From Gracilibacillus salinarum (GTDB lineage: Bacteria; Bacillota; Bacilli; Bacillales; Amphibacillaceae): a stretch of DNA of 64,000 nucleotides. A program made the position numbers and the translations under genes. This document shows, piece after piece, positions 1 to 10,356 of the stretch (its first letter is position 1; the number at the start of each line of letters is the position of its first letter). The notes below the pieces were generated by a model. The model made no database searches. It saw only the letters and a program-made list of their open reading frames with translations, and was not told the origin of the DNA. The DNA lies in the NCBI RefSeq assembly GCF_022919575.1, contig NZ_CP095071.1, positions 868,001-932,000 of the forward strand, in the 5' to 3' direction.

Positions 1-2
1 AG

Positions 3-149
3 TTCGTTCAAAAAATCGAGGAAAAACAGGCACCTTATTTATTAGAATTAACAGAAGGTGTCCACAATCACACGATAGCAGCAAAAGACGAAGCAAAACT
101 GGACCAAGCGTTCGAAGCACTGGTTAACAAAGGCTTTATTGTCGAATAA
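3..149 (+). CDS. C-terminal end of an unidentified protein (5' truncated by window)
   Basis: An open frame enters from the left edge and stops at TAA 147-149. The 48 visible residues begin FVQKIEEKQAPYLLELTEG and end ALVNKGFIVE. They are charged and mostly helical in character, with no recognisable motif. The gene is the only plus-strand gene in the first 44 kb and is followed by repeat DNA, so it is not part of the pheA operon. I do not recognise the family from this fragment. Confidence 0.6.
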   Translation, partial: FVQKIEEKQAPYLLELTEGVHNHTIAAKDEAKLDQAFEALVNKGFIVE

Positions 150-209
150 ATCTTCTAACTAACCGGGCCATGCCCCCTTATACAACTAACGTTCAAAAAA
201 TATTTAGTT

Positions 210-436
210 AGCTGTAATATCGATAATTTCAACTAGGACTATCTTACATTGTGGTCATTTTGATATCGTTTATCTGCTAAAGCTCCGGAAATAGGCTCCG
301 CGTCCTGTGGGCACGGGTTCAGCTCGTGCTGATTCCACAGGACGCGGAGTGGTTGTCCGAAGCGGTTCTCAGCACATTAAATCTCTCACTATGGATACTT
401 TGCTAGCGATGGCTAACATAATGCATGATATAGGAA
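210..436. repeat. Fold-back repeat, short copy A
   Basis: Short member of the fold-back family seen also near 0.8, 5, 33.5 and 37.8 kb. The left end (from about 212) and right end (to about 433) are degenerate versions of the CTATAATATGGATTATGT terminal inverted repeat. The centre is a hairpin: CTCCGCGTCCTGTGG at 296-310 pairs exactly with CCACAGGACGCGGAG at 335-349. Compared with the 564-642 bp copies, most of both arms is missing while pairing of what remains is kept. Immediately to the right (436-500) lies the same outer module (cagcttcatctt...gcaggaagttgcct) that flanks the 33-kb copy. Confidence 0.7.
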
Positions 437-640
437 TTCAACTTCATCTTTTTTATCGTAGAGCGGTGCAGGAAGTTGCCTAGTTTCTGAGTGGACACGG
501 CTGTTCCTATAAGAAAGCGGACTACGTTTTGTACTCATAAAAAAAGAAGGCTGATGGCTTATTAGCTTCAGGCTTTTTCTATGTATGGACAAATGATGTT
601 TGGTGATGTTTATCAGGTAAGCATGAAGATTGCTCTTCCT

Positions 641-720
641 CATCTTCATGCATTGGGCGTTCTCCTGCTACCCCTTTCGCCTGAAGTTTCCCCATCTTCA
701 TGCGTTGGACGTTCTCTTGC
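641..720. repeat. Imperfect 28-bp direct repeat, two units
   Basis: The string catcttcatgcattgggcg (641 onward) returns as catcttcatgcgttggacg at 693, each followed by ttctcYtgc, giving two units about 52 bp apart. No reading frame with a ribosome site crosses them. They sit between two fold-back copies and may be part of the same repetitive material. Confidence 0.45.
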
Positions 721-769
721 ACCACACAACACATGAAGTCCACTGCTTTTCCATGTCACAAACCAAATG

Positions 770-1197
770 GATCTTCAGCTCACGCTGATTCCACTGGAGT
801 CTCCCCTTATTTTCTATGCTTTAGTGAAGTTCTGCAACAGATGTAACAACAAAAACAAGTCGTGCTAGGCAATGTATTTCATCAATTAAGGTGTAAACTG
901 CAGAAAGTGCTTCATATCCTAGCTGTCGCATAAATTGTGGAGCTATACATCAGCGTAGACCAACCACGTAGTCTTCCGTGGGACAGGCAGGCGCTGAAGA
1001 TCCACAACGTCTGCACCAGCATCTACTAGTAGTGCTTCGAATTAGTCTTCCTCGGTGCAAGGCAGCAAAGAAGTGGTTCAAGTAGTAGTCTAGCTTCAGC
1101 CGTGCCCGCAGGACGCATAATGGTTGGTAAAAGGTATCATACCACACATAATATTTCAAAATGACCACTAAGTTGGTAGTAAACATAATCCATATTA
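770..1197. repeat. Fold-back repeat, right-hand part (copy B)
   Basis: From about 770 (atggatcttcagctc) this region matches the internal and right-arm sequence of the complete copies at 33247-33888 and 37545-38108, and it ends with the right terminal inverted repeat acataatccatatta at 1183-1197. The left arm is missing. It is followed by the outer module cagcttcatgttcaatatgattactgctg (from 1204), also found after copies E and D and as a remnant at 46134. Confidence 0.7.
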
Positions 1198-1257
1198 GGA
1201 AATCAGCTTCATGTTCAATATGATTACTGCTGTGACCGCACGTTTATACTTTCTTGA

Positions 1258-1428
1258 CTGACAGAACAAAGGCGCAAGCGCCCGTTTAGAGACGTAGCGA
1301 GTGGAGCGAATCAACTGAGATAAAGGAATCACGGTGAGCTTGCGAATCGATGATGACTTATCGTAGGGCGATTTCGCGAAGTCGCCTAGTCTCTGGGCGC
1401 TGGAGCCGGACGTTGCCGTTTCTGTCAG
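1258..1428. repeat. bcr1-like dispersed repeat
   Basis: About 170 bp beginning ctgacagaac and ending gtttctgtcag, so the ends are inverted repeats. Inside, cgcaagcgcccgtttagagac near the left end pairs with gtctctgggcgctgg near the right end, and the segments around 1345-1395 are also complementary. The gcaagcgcccg ... gggcgctggagcc hallmark is that of the bcr1-type repeats known from Bacillus cereus and relatives. It is flanked by a perfect 17-bp direct repeat (1243-1259 and 1450-1466). Confidence 0.7.
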
Positions 1429-1468
1429 CGAACATCATATAGCCCAAAATTTATACTTTCTTGACTTA

Positions 1469-1503
1469 CAAAAAAAACGCTTGCGATTTAGACCGCAAGC
1501 GTT
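1469..1503 (-). terminator. Rho-independent terminator of the spo0B-obg-thrR-pheA operon
   Basis: A 10-bp stem AACGCTTGCG/CGCAAGCGTT (1476-1485 with 1494-1503) is followed on the minus strand by a run of T. The stem overlaps the last codons of pheA. Confidence 0.85.
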
Positions 1504-2369
1504 ACGCCGTTTCCACTGTGTAAATAATATGGATAACTGCCAAGAACTGATACTTTACAGCCTAGAGATTCCATTTCGGTAATCGCATTTGGGATAAGCA
1601 CGTCATCCATTTGCTGTTCGATATCAATAAGAAAATAATAATTTCCTAATCCCGTTTTCATTGGACGGGATTCAATTTTGGAAAGGTTCAGATTTCGCCA
1701 GGCAAACGCTGATAATACTTGATGTAACGCCCCTGGCTGATCAGATGGTAATGTTACTGTAACGGTCGTCTTACGGCCTTTTTCTTCTAGATTTTTTGAT
1801 GTTAGAACTTTTTTTGCTTTGTGAAGTACTACAAATCTAGTATGGTTATTATCAAAATCGTGAATGTCTTTTTGCACGATTGACAGACCATATTCTTTGG
1901 CAGCAAGGTGATTGGCAATAGCACCAATTCGTTGATCAGGATTTTTACTGACGAATTCAGCTGCAGCACCAGTTGAAGTCATAGAATGTGATTTCACTTG
2001 TTGTAAATCCTTGTGTATGAATCGGTGGCATTGCGCTATAGCATGGGAATGAGAATAAATAGCATCTAATTTTGACCATTCATTCACATTATCAGGGTGT
2101 ACCATCAGGTGTTGTCGGATTGGCACAATCACCTCGCTGACAATATTAATATTTTCTGCTTGAATTAAATAATCCAGTGTAATGTTTACGGTGCCTTCTA
2201 TTGCATTCTCAAGCGGCAGAACTGCATATGTTACTTCATCATTTACTACCGCATCGATACATTCTGGAATTGTACTAAAACCTTTTTTTGATTCTCCGTT
2301 AAACATAGAATCCACTGCAATTTTAGTGAATGTACCTTTTGGACCTAAATAACCTATTGTGTCTTTCAT
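1488..2369 (-). CDS. pheA: Prephenate dehydratase
   Basis: Converts prephenate to phenylpyruvate in phenylalanine biosynthesis. The 293-residue protein has the usual length. It opens with the family signature GYLGPKGTF, carries the substrate loop STGAAAEF near residue 133 and the catalytic TRF motif (NNHTRFVVL) near residue 178. A C-terminal ACT domain (about 200-275) contains the phenylalanine-sensing strings GALH and ESRP, so feedback inhibition by Phe is expected. The ATG is preceded by a GGGGGA ribosome site. It is the last gene of the spo0B-obg-thrR-pheA unit, 19 bp after thrR, the same order as in B. subtilis, and its stop lies inside the operon terminator. Confidence 0.96.
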   Translation of the reverse strand: MKDTIGYLGPKGTFTKIAVDSMFNGESKKGFSTIPECIDAVVNDEVTYAVLPLENAIEGTVNITLDYLIQAENINIVSEVIVPIRQHLMVHPDNVNEWSKLDAIYSHSHAIAQCHRFIHKDLQQVKSHSMTSTGAAAEFVSKNPDQRIGAIANHLAAKEYGLSIVQKDIHDFDNNHTRFVVLHKAKKVLTSKNLEEKGRKTTVTVTLPSDQPGALHQVLSAFAWRNLNLSKIESRPMKTGLGNYYFLIDIEQQMDDVLIPNAITEMESLGCKVSVLGSYPYYLHSGNGVTLAV

Positions 2370-2388
2370 TTCGCATGTTCCCCCTAGC

Positions 2389-2841
2389 TTATGAAACGCC
2401 TGAGCTTAATATTTCCACTTGAGTAACAAAATCAATTTGTTTTAATTCAAAAAGAAGCTGATCAATATCCGAAGTCATGCCATTGGTATTCAGGGATAAA
2501 GTAACATTAGCTTTTCCTTGAATTGGAATCGTCTGGTGAATCGTTAATATATTGCATCCCGTTTTGGCAACTACAGATAAAAGATGTGATAACACACCTG
2601 TCTGGTCCTCTAAATGAAAAAACAAGGTAATCATCTGTTCCTTTACCATATGTTGAAACGGAAAAACTGCATCACGATATTTATAAAATACACTTCGCGA
2701 TAAGCCAACTTGTCTTGTAGCTTCATGAATAGAATCTACTTTGTTGGTATCCAATAATTTCTTTGCTTCTAATGTTTTTTTCATTCCATCTGGTAAGAAC
2801 TGTTCACTTACTAAATAGAACTTGTCATTTTTAGCAGACAT
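2389..2841 (-). CDS. thrR: ACT-domain regulator ThrR (PheB/YszB family)
   Basis: A 150-residue protein with an N-terminal helix-turn-helix-like segment (about 30-58, ...[19 protein letters not shown]) and a C-terminal ACT domain (about 70-145). B. subtilis ThrR (formerly PheB/YszB), at the same place between obg and pheA, has been described as a repressor of threonine biosynthesis genes; the old name reflects position and not an enzymatic role. The ATG at 2839-2841 follows AAGGGGA. Spacing to obg is 53 bp and to pheA 19 bp, consistent with one transcript. The assignment rests on architecture and synteny; the target genes are not in the window. Confidence 0.88.
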   Translation of the reverse strand: MSAKNDKFYLVSEQFLPDGMKKTLEAKKLLDTNKVDSIHEATRQVGLSRSVFYKYRDAVFPFQHMVKEQMITLFFHLEDQTGVLSHLLSVVAKTGCNILTIHQTIPIQGKANVTLSLNTNGMTSDIDQLLFELKQIDFVTQVEILSSGVS

Positions 2842-2894
2842 CCACTATTCCCCTTTGTTTGAACAGATCGTGACGATCACCAGCATCGTTTCCA

Positions 2895-4717
<1,823 letters not shown>

Positions 4718-4904
4718 CCCTCATACAATAAGCAAATTATAGCATAAAACAGCCTATGATTCACCTATCTAGTGTAACTTATCGTATTACAGACGATTTC
4801 AACAAAAATTCTTTCAAAAATTAATTGTAATACTCAAGAATTCTATTGCTCATATTTTTAGACAGCTTAAAGGATTAATTCAGCACTACTTCTGTGCTTA
4901 ACGT

Positions 4905-5191
4905 GATCAAATATTGCCTGTCCCGCAGGAGTCTATGCGGTTGGCCTACGTTAGGATAGGGACTATACAACTTGTGAAAGAGCTAGCATATTGTCGCTGT
5001 ATATATAATAGCAATAGAATGAATTACATAATGCCTATAACCACTGCTTTTAGCTGTTCCATGCGTTGTAGCCTAGCTGAAGCCGTTCCCACAGGACGCG
5101 GAGCCTATTTCCGGAGCTTTGCTAAGCAGATAAACGATATCAATATGACCATTTGGCAATACATCCTTAGTTAACATAATCCGTATTATAG
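4905..5191. repeat. Fold-back repeat, single arm in inverted orientation (copy E)
   Basis: Read on the minus strand, this begins with the terminal repeat ctataatacggattatgt (5174-5191), continues with gatatcgtttatctgc, then ctccggaaataggctccgcg and cacaggacgcggag as in the complete copies, and fades out near 4905 after cgtaggccaaccgc. The opposite terminal repeat is absent. The outer module ggaactcgacttcctgttcaatatgattactgctg follows at 5192-5226. This fills most of the 587-bp gap between rpmA and spo0B; no gene is seen in that gap. Confidence 0.7.
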
Positions 5192-5261
5192 GAACTCGAC
5201 TTCCTGTTCAATATGATTACTGCTGTAACTGGACCTTATATACGATTAGGAATAACTTAAA

Positions 5262-5295
5262 ATATAAAAGGCTCTAACCTTTACAGATTAGAGCC
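5262..5295 (-). terminator. Terminator of the rplU-prp-rpmA operon
   Basis: Stem GGCTCTAA/TTAGAGCC (5270-5277 with 5288-5295) with a 10-base loop, followed on the minus strand by TTTTATATTTT, 10 bp after the rpmA stop. Confidence 0.85.
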
Positions 5296-5304
5296 AATTT
5301 CTAC

Positions 5305-5930
<626 letters not shown>

Positions 5931-5942
5931 AAAGACAAAACC

Positions 5943-6251
5943 TTACGCATTGATTTTTTCAATTGTAAGTTTTGTGTATGGCTGACGGTGACCTTGTTTA
6001 CGTGAATAGTTTTTCTTTGGTTTGTACTTGAAAACAGTAATTTTCTTTTGACGACCTTGTTTTTCTACTTTCGCAGTAACAGAAGCTCCGTCAACGAATG
6101 GCGTACCAAATTTAGCATCTTCTCCACCAACTGCAAGTACTTTATCAAATGTTACAGATTCACCAGCATCAGCAGCTAGCTTCTCAACGTAAATCACTTG
6201 ACCTTCTTCTACTTTTACTTGTTTTCCACCAGTTTCAATAATAGCGTACAT
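5943..6251 (-). CDS. rplU: 50S ribosomal protein L21
   Basis: Large-subunit ribosomal protein of 102 residues, starting [18 protein letters not shown] and ending with the basic, conserved [17 protein letters not shown] segment. ATG 6249-6251 is preferred to the longer frame because GGAGGTGCAGA sits immediately upstream and the family starts here. First gene of the L21-Prp-L27 operon, behind the L21 leader RNA. Confidence 0.98.
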   Translation of the reverse strand: MYAIIETGGKQVKVEEGQVIYVEKLAADAGESVTFDKVLAVGGEDAKFGTPFVDGASVTAKVEKQGRQKKITVFKYKPKKNYSRKQGHRQPYTKLTIEKINA

Positions 6252-6255
6252 TCTC

Positions 6256-6350
6256 TGCACCTCCTCATAAACTCAGACTCGCCATACAGGTAGCAATACA
6301 TGCTTTAAAAACCTGCTCTGTGCGGTTGCAGTAGCAACGGGTGCCACATA
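6256..6350 (-). ncRNA. L21 leader (rplU 5'-UTR structured RNA)
   Basis: On the minus strand the UTR reads ...GGCACCCGTTGCTACTGC, AACCGCACAGAGCAGG, ...TTGCTACCTGTATGGCGAGTC, matching the Bacillus L21 leader whose conserved core includes the CCGUUGCUACUGCAACCGCACAGAGCAGGU region pairing with a downstream ACCUG. Such leaders are thought to let a ribosomal protein of the operon control its own synthesis. The element ends just before the rplU ribosome site. Confidence 0.85.
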
Positions 6351-6362
6351 AACAACATGAAA

Positions 6363-6392
6363 ATCTTATCATAATTCAGTATATCTTGTCAA
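6363..6392 (-). promoter_or_regulatory. Probable sigma-A promoter of rplU operon
   Basis: Minus-strand TTGACA (6387-6392) and TAAGAT (6363-6368) separated by 18 bases. It overlaps the stop of the upstream rng gene and lies just before the L21 leader, so the ribosomal operon is probably expressed independently of the sporulation genes upstream. Confidence 0.55.
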
Positions 6393-7821
6393 TGTCTAAA
6401 TCCTTATGTTCTGCAATAAATAATTCAACGATTTCCTTACTGCCAGAACGGATTATCTGATAGCCAGTGATCGCATTATCTATGTAAACATATAGCTCTA
6501 ATGTTAAAGGATCTGTATCACGAAAAGGACGCTCTTGCAGCATACGGTATACCTCCGGTTGACAGGCAACAACAAGCCCTTCGACACGCCGGTTAAATCC
6601 ATATACTTCGCGTTCCAGCTGATATACATATGTACCCGCTGTCAAGTTATCTGTCGTTACCGTATGATTAGTTAAAAGCTGTAACAATCCTGTTCGTGCT
6701 CTTTTTCGAGTCATTTCCAGCAAGCCCAGCTTCGTAAATCCATACACCTCTGTTCGAACTGGATCTGATTGCAACATCGCAGTCATTTCTTTTATAATTT
6801 GCACTTCCTGCTTTCTGTTCATCTTTAGAAAATCAATGACAATAATCCCAGAGAGGTTTCGTTTACGAATTTCTTCTACACAATAACGGGCAGCACGTTG
6901 ATTTATTTTAAAAATAGTAGCTTGTTTATTTTGACGACTGGAAAACCGGCTGCTGTTAATATCAATCACCGTTAACGCTTCCGTTTCTTCCACGATTAAA
7001 GAAATGCCGTCCTGCTTATCCACTTGAGGTTGAATGGCTTCTGTTAACCAACGATCGATGTGCTTTCCACTGATGTTATGCGGATCTTTTCGCAACGTCA
7101 TAACTGTCGCAAGGTGTGGAAATTGTTGCTTCATGTTCTCAAGACTTCTTGGATCATCGAACGAAATTTCCGTAATTGCCTGACTCTGATAATAGTGAAG
7201 CATTTGATTCGGAACTAACGGGTCACGCCATAATAATGCTGGTGCTTTCACTTTATCCGCTAACCGCTTAAGATCATTCCATTGTACTCTCCTATTTGTT
7301 AATTCTTGCAAAATATCCTCTTCCGCCGCTTCCATAATTTCTGTTCTTAAAATTGCCCCTTCTACGTTATCCAGCGAAGGCGAGACCAATGCTTTCCACT
7401 CAACAGCCGCCTCCTCTGGTAATTTTTTTGAACTGGCAATATAGTTGCCTTTAGGTAAATAAACAAGATATTGACCCTGGATAGTAATATTTGCTGTTAA
7501 TCTCGGACCTTTATCCTGATACGCTTCTTTCGTAATTTGCACGATGAGAGAAGCGCCTTCTGTTAGATAAGAGGAAAGCTTCTCGTCTTTCTTAACCCAA
7601 GGTACTTCACTTTTTGGCAGAAAGCCTACTTTATCGACTCCAATGTCGATGAAGGCCGCTTCTATACTTTCATCCACATTCCGGACTTTTCCTGCAAATA
7701 TCGTCTGAAGTGTTGCCTCCTGTATACGTGGCCGATCAATAAAAATATCCATACAAGCATTGTCTTCGAACAGTAATCCGACCTTCTCGGTTAATCTTGT
7801 TGTAAAATGAATTTTTTTCAT
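6376..7821 (-). CDS. rng: RNase E/G-like ribonuclease
   Basis: Predicted 5'-end-sensing endoribonuclease of 481 residues. An S1 RNA-binding domain (about 28-110, GKVRNVDESIEAAFIDIG...GFLP) precedes the RNase H-like catalytic region, where the two metal-binding aspartates are in TVIDINSSRF (about 293) and IIVIDFLKM (about 337). The zinc-link CPxC motif that normally follows the TRKR segment is absent: after EMTRKRARTGLLQLL no cysteine pair occurs. ATG 7819-7821 (MKKIHFTTR) is chosen over an upstream ATG because AGAGGA precedes it; the longer frame would overlap spoIVFB. The gene sits between spoIVFB and rplU. Confidence 0.9.
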   Translation of the reverse strand: MKKIHFTTRLTEKVGLLFEDNACMDIFIDRPRIQEATLQTIFAGKVRNVDESIEAAFIDIGVDKVGFLPKSEVPWVKKDEKLSSYLTEGASLIVQITKEAYQDKGPRLTANITIQGQYLVYLPKGNYIASSKKLPEEAAVEWKALVSPSLDNVEGAILRTEIMEAAEEDILQELTNRRVQWNDLKRLADKVKAPALLWRDPLVPNQMLHYYQSQAITEISFDDPRSLENMKQQFPHLATVMTLRKDPHNISGKHIDRWLTEAIQPQVDKQDGISLIVEETEALTVIDINSSRFSSRQNKQATIFKINQRAARYCVEEIRKRNLSGIIVIDFLKMNRKQEVQIIKEMTAMLQSDPVRTEVYGFTKLGLLEMTRKRARTGLLQLLTNHTVTTDNLTAGTYVYQLEREVYGFNRRVEGLVVACQPEVYRMLQERPFRDTDPLTLELYVYIDNAITGYQIIRSGSKEIVELFIAEHKDLDIDKIY

Positions 7822-7834
7822 AAAAATCCTCTTT

Positions 7835-8689
7835 CTATCCACTCCGCATTTGCCCTAAACTGGCAGTAATATCTCTTCTGTCAAAAAAATCCCGCAAACA
7901 GTCTTTTTCTGAAACGATATACACATTTCCAACGCTATCAAACACACGAATGTGGTATGTCGTATCTCGCTTAAATAATCGAAATAAATCCAACAAGCGT
8001 AAATTAGTTGGTACATCGATTTCTATTTGTTTACGATAGTGCTCTTGCATCGTATATCTGTTCCACAAGAAGCGCCACCATTTATAATACCTTCGTTTCC
8101 ATTCTAATCGATTTTCCCAAATTAAAAAAACAATAAGTAAAACAAAACTTAATGACAGCCACTCGCGCGCATAAACAAACAGACTTGTGATCACAATTGT
8201 ACTAACTGAAATCACGATCATCCACTTATGAGATAATTGATAAGAACAGAAAGTATCAAGGCTAAGCTGTGTCAGCTTTCCCCCATCAAGCGGCCAAATC
8301 GGCAACAGATTTCCAATTAAAATAAAACTGTTATATTGATACGCCATTATCAGCGTCGTATCAGGAAGTGCGTTTCCTAATTCTAATAAAAATAAAAACA
8401 AATAAATAAATAAATGCATCACTGGACCAGCAATCGTTACCAACCATTCTTCCTTTAATGGCCTTGTCCCATACTCATCCGTTTCCATCACACCGCCAAA
8501 TACCCATAAAAAAATGCGCTGTATTCGCCAATTAAAAATGCGAGCGCATGTATAATGTCCTAATTCATGCAGGAATACAATCAGGAAGATGATTGCAAAT
8601 TCCACCAGCATCCCGGTCAGGATAGCAATGAACAGGAAAAAATAAAGAATCGGGTGGATGCGTACAGGTGGAAGATTACGGCTGCTCAT
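7835..8689 (-). CDS. spoIVFB: Sporulation factor IV protease B (site-2 protease)
   Basis: Intramembrane zinc metalloprotease that removes the pro-sequence of sigma-K in the mother cell during sporulation. It shows several hydrophobic segments, the metal-binding HELGH motif (about residue 43-47, FLHELGHYTCARIF) and the second ligand in PLDGGKL (about 136), then a C-terminal CBS-like cytoplasmic domain. About 284 residues. Either TTG 8692 or ATG 8689 could start it; AGGTGA lies at a suitable distance from both. The start overlaps the end of spoIVFA, indicating translational coupling to its inhibitor. Confidence 0.95.
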   Translation of the reverse strand: MSSRNLPPVRIHPILYFFLFIAILTGMLVEFAIIFLIVFLHELGHYTCARIFNWRIQRIFLWVFGGVMETDEYGTRPLKEEWLVTIAGPVMHLFIYLFLFLLELGNALPDTTLIMAYQYNSFILIGNLLPIWPLDGGKLTQLSLDTFCSYQLSHKWMIVISVSTIVITSLFVYAREWLSLSFVLLIVFLIWENRLEWKRRYYKWWRFLWNRYTMQEHYRKQIEIDVPTNLRLLDLFRLFKRDTTYHIRVFDSVGNVYIVSEKDCLRDFFDRRDITASLGQMRSG

Positions 8690-9455
8690 CAACTTGAATC
8701 ACCTGAATTGGATCTAAATATTGTTGATCCTTCTCAATAGCAAAGTACATCGCTTCCTGTGCTTCGGTTGGCTGGTAACTTCCTATCTGCTGGTTAGAAC
8801 GAATTGATTGATATGAATGCACATTAATATTGGTTAAATGACCATAAATGGATTTACTGTTGTCCGCATGTTGGATGATAACAGTTTTTCCTGTTTCTCT
8901 GTCATTACCGGCAAATAATACGGTGCCAGCATCAACTGCGACCACTTCTGTTTCTTCCTTAGAAGAAATTAAAATCCCTTCCCCATTCTCCTGAAATGTC
9001 TGACTTACTTGTCCTGAAACAGGAAGTGCAGCAGGCTCGGCTGTTGCTTCCGTGCCTAAGTCGGTTTCCATCGCAAATGGTGCTCCAAACCTTGCTTGAT
9101 ACCATGCATTAACAGTAGCGAATGGAAATTCTTCATTCATCGCATAATTAATCCAGCTTTGTGGCTGCTCTAACCATTTACTCTCATTTCCAACAGATAA
9201 GACCATCATAAAAAATAGAATGGTAGCAATGAGACTTCGTATCAAAAATCGTTTCATGAAAGGTGATGCTTCACTTTGACGCTGATAACCGGAAAATGAG
9301 GGAGAGAATCCATGTCTTTCTTCATCTTCCATTTGTGACTGAGACAGGTATTGAAATTCTTTTAAAGGCATTCCTTTCGCATTAGGAATTTTCTTTTTTG
9401 TTTCTTTTCTTCTGTTAATGTTTTGACGGATTTTAGATAAATCGTTATTTTTCAT
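8676..9455 (-). CDS. spoIVFA: Sporulation regulator SpoIVFA
   Basis: Membrane partner that holds SpoIVFB inactive until the forespore signal arrives. About 259 residues: a basic cytoplasmic N terminus, one transmembrane segment (about 90-108, FLIRSLIATILFFMMVLSV) and an extracellular M23/LytM-like domain (about 165-245, ...DAGTVLFAGNDRETGKTVIIQHADN...YGHL) that lacks a full set of zinc ligands, as usual for SpoIVFA. ATG 9453-9455 has AAGGA 10 bases upstream; an in-frame GTG two codons earlier is the alternative. Operon with spoIVFB. Confidence 0.93.
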   Translation of the reverse strand: MKNNDLSKIRQNINRRKETKKKIPNAKGMPLKEFQYLSQSQMEDEERHGFSPSFSGYQRQSEASPFMKRFLIRSLIATILFFMMVLSVGNESKWLEQPQSWINYAMNEEFPFATVNAWYQARFGAPFAMETDLGTEATAEPAALPVSGQVSQTFQENGEGILISSKEETEVVAVDAGTVLFAGNDRETGKTVIIQHADNSKSIYGHLTNINVHSYQSIRSNQQIGSYQPTEAQEAMYFAIEKDQQYLDPIQVIQVDEQP

Positions 9456-9514
9456 CGGCACCCATTCCTTTTTCCAACGTTTGTACCAATATATGTGGAC
9501 AACCCGCAGAATAT

Positions 9515-9551
9515 GAAAAAGAGTTTGTCCGAAATGGACAAACTCTTTTTC
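9515..9551. terminator. Bidirectional-type terminator after minD
   Basis: Perfect 16-bp stem GAAAAAGAGTTTGTCC/GGACAAACTCTTTTTC with a 5-base loop, T-rich on both strands. It separates the mreBCD-minCD unit from spoIVFA. Confidence 0.9.
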
Positions 9552-9558
9552 AAGCCTT

Positions 9559-10356
9559 TTATTTTTTCATACCGAAGGCTTTCTTTACTTTATCTAATAA
9601 GGTAGGTTTCTCTTCTAATGATAATAACGGGACAGATTCCCCCAGAATTCGTCTGGCGATATTTCGATAAGCAATGGAAGCACGTGCATTCGGTTGAAAT
9701 GCGACTGGTTCACCGTGATTAGATGCCTTAATTACGTCATCGTCATCCGCAATAATACCTAATAAATCAATCGATAATACTTGTACTATTTCATCAACTG
9801 ACAGCATATCGCCATTTTTCATCATATGATTTCGAATCCGGTTAATAACGAGATTAGGAGGTTGGATCTCTTCTTGTTCGAGTAAACCGATAATACGATC
9901 CGCATCTCGAACACTCGACTTCTCAGGAGTAGTTACGACAATGGCCCGGTCTGCTCCGGCCACAGCATTTCGATACCCTTGTTCAATTCCAGCAGGACAA
10001 TCGATTAGTATATAATCATAATCAGGCTTTAACACTTCGATAATCTCCTTCATGCCCTCTGGTGTCACTGCTGACTTATCGCTAGTCTGAGCAGCTGGCA
10101 GTAAAGATAAGCAATCAAAGCGCTTGTCTTTAATCAGTGCCTGCGAAACTTTGCAACGCTTCTCCAGTACATCAACGATATCATAGATGATTCGATTCTC
10201 CAGCCCCATTACCACATCTAAATTACGTAAACCAATATCCGTATCTACTAAACAAACTTTCTTATCTAGCAATGCTAATGAAGTACCTAGATTGGCCGTT
10301 GTCGTTGTTTTGCCAACGCCACCTTTACCTGAAGTAATAACGATTGCTTCACCCAT
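9559..10356 (-). CDS. minD: Septum site-determining ATPase MinD
   Basis: ParA-type ATPase that recruits MinC to the membrane to block polar division. The 265 residues carry the deviant Walker A GKGGVGKTTTTANLG (10-24), the switch II region DYILIDCPAGIEQG, and the C-terminal amphipathic membrane-targeting helix LLDKVKKAFGMKK. It overlaps the end of minC by 8 bp, the usual minCD coupling. Confidence 0.97.
   Translation of the reverse strand: MGEAIVITSGKGGVGKTTTTANLGTSLALLDKKVCLVDTDIGLRNLDVVMGLENRIIYDIVDVLEKRCKVSQALIKDKRFDCLSLLPAAQTSDKSAVTPEGMKEIIEVLKPDYDYILIDCPAGIEQGYRNAVAGADRAIVVTTPEKSSVRDADRIIGLLEQEEIQPPNLVINRIRNHMMKNGDMLSVDEIVQVLSIDLLGIIADDDDVIKASNHGEPVAFQPNARASIAYRNIARRILGESVPLLSLEEKPTLLDKVKKAFGMKK

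Noticed and set aside
538..580. Possible terminator hairpin aaaaag...ctttttct
   Set aside because: Stem is interrupted by several unpaired bases and no gene precedes it within 380 bp; left unannotated.
413..649. Minus-strand open frame of 78 codons
   Set aside because: It lies over the right end of fold-back copy A and neighbouring repeats, has no ribosome site and low-complexity composition.
641..720. Two-unit direct repeat as a CRISPR seed
   Set aside because: Only two imperfect units, no further spacers and no cas genes.
950..1186. Minus-strand open frame of 78 codons
   Set aside because: It is entirely within fold-back copy B; the frame is not kept in copies C and D.
4914..5174. Plus-strand open frame of 86 codons
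   Set aside because: It is the translation of the arm of copy E; equivalent arms elsewhere have stops or different frames.
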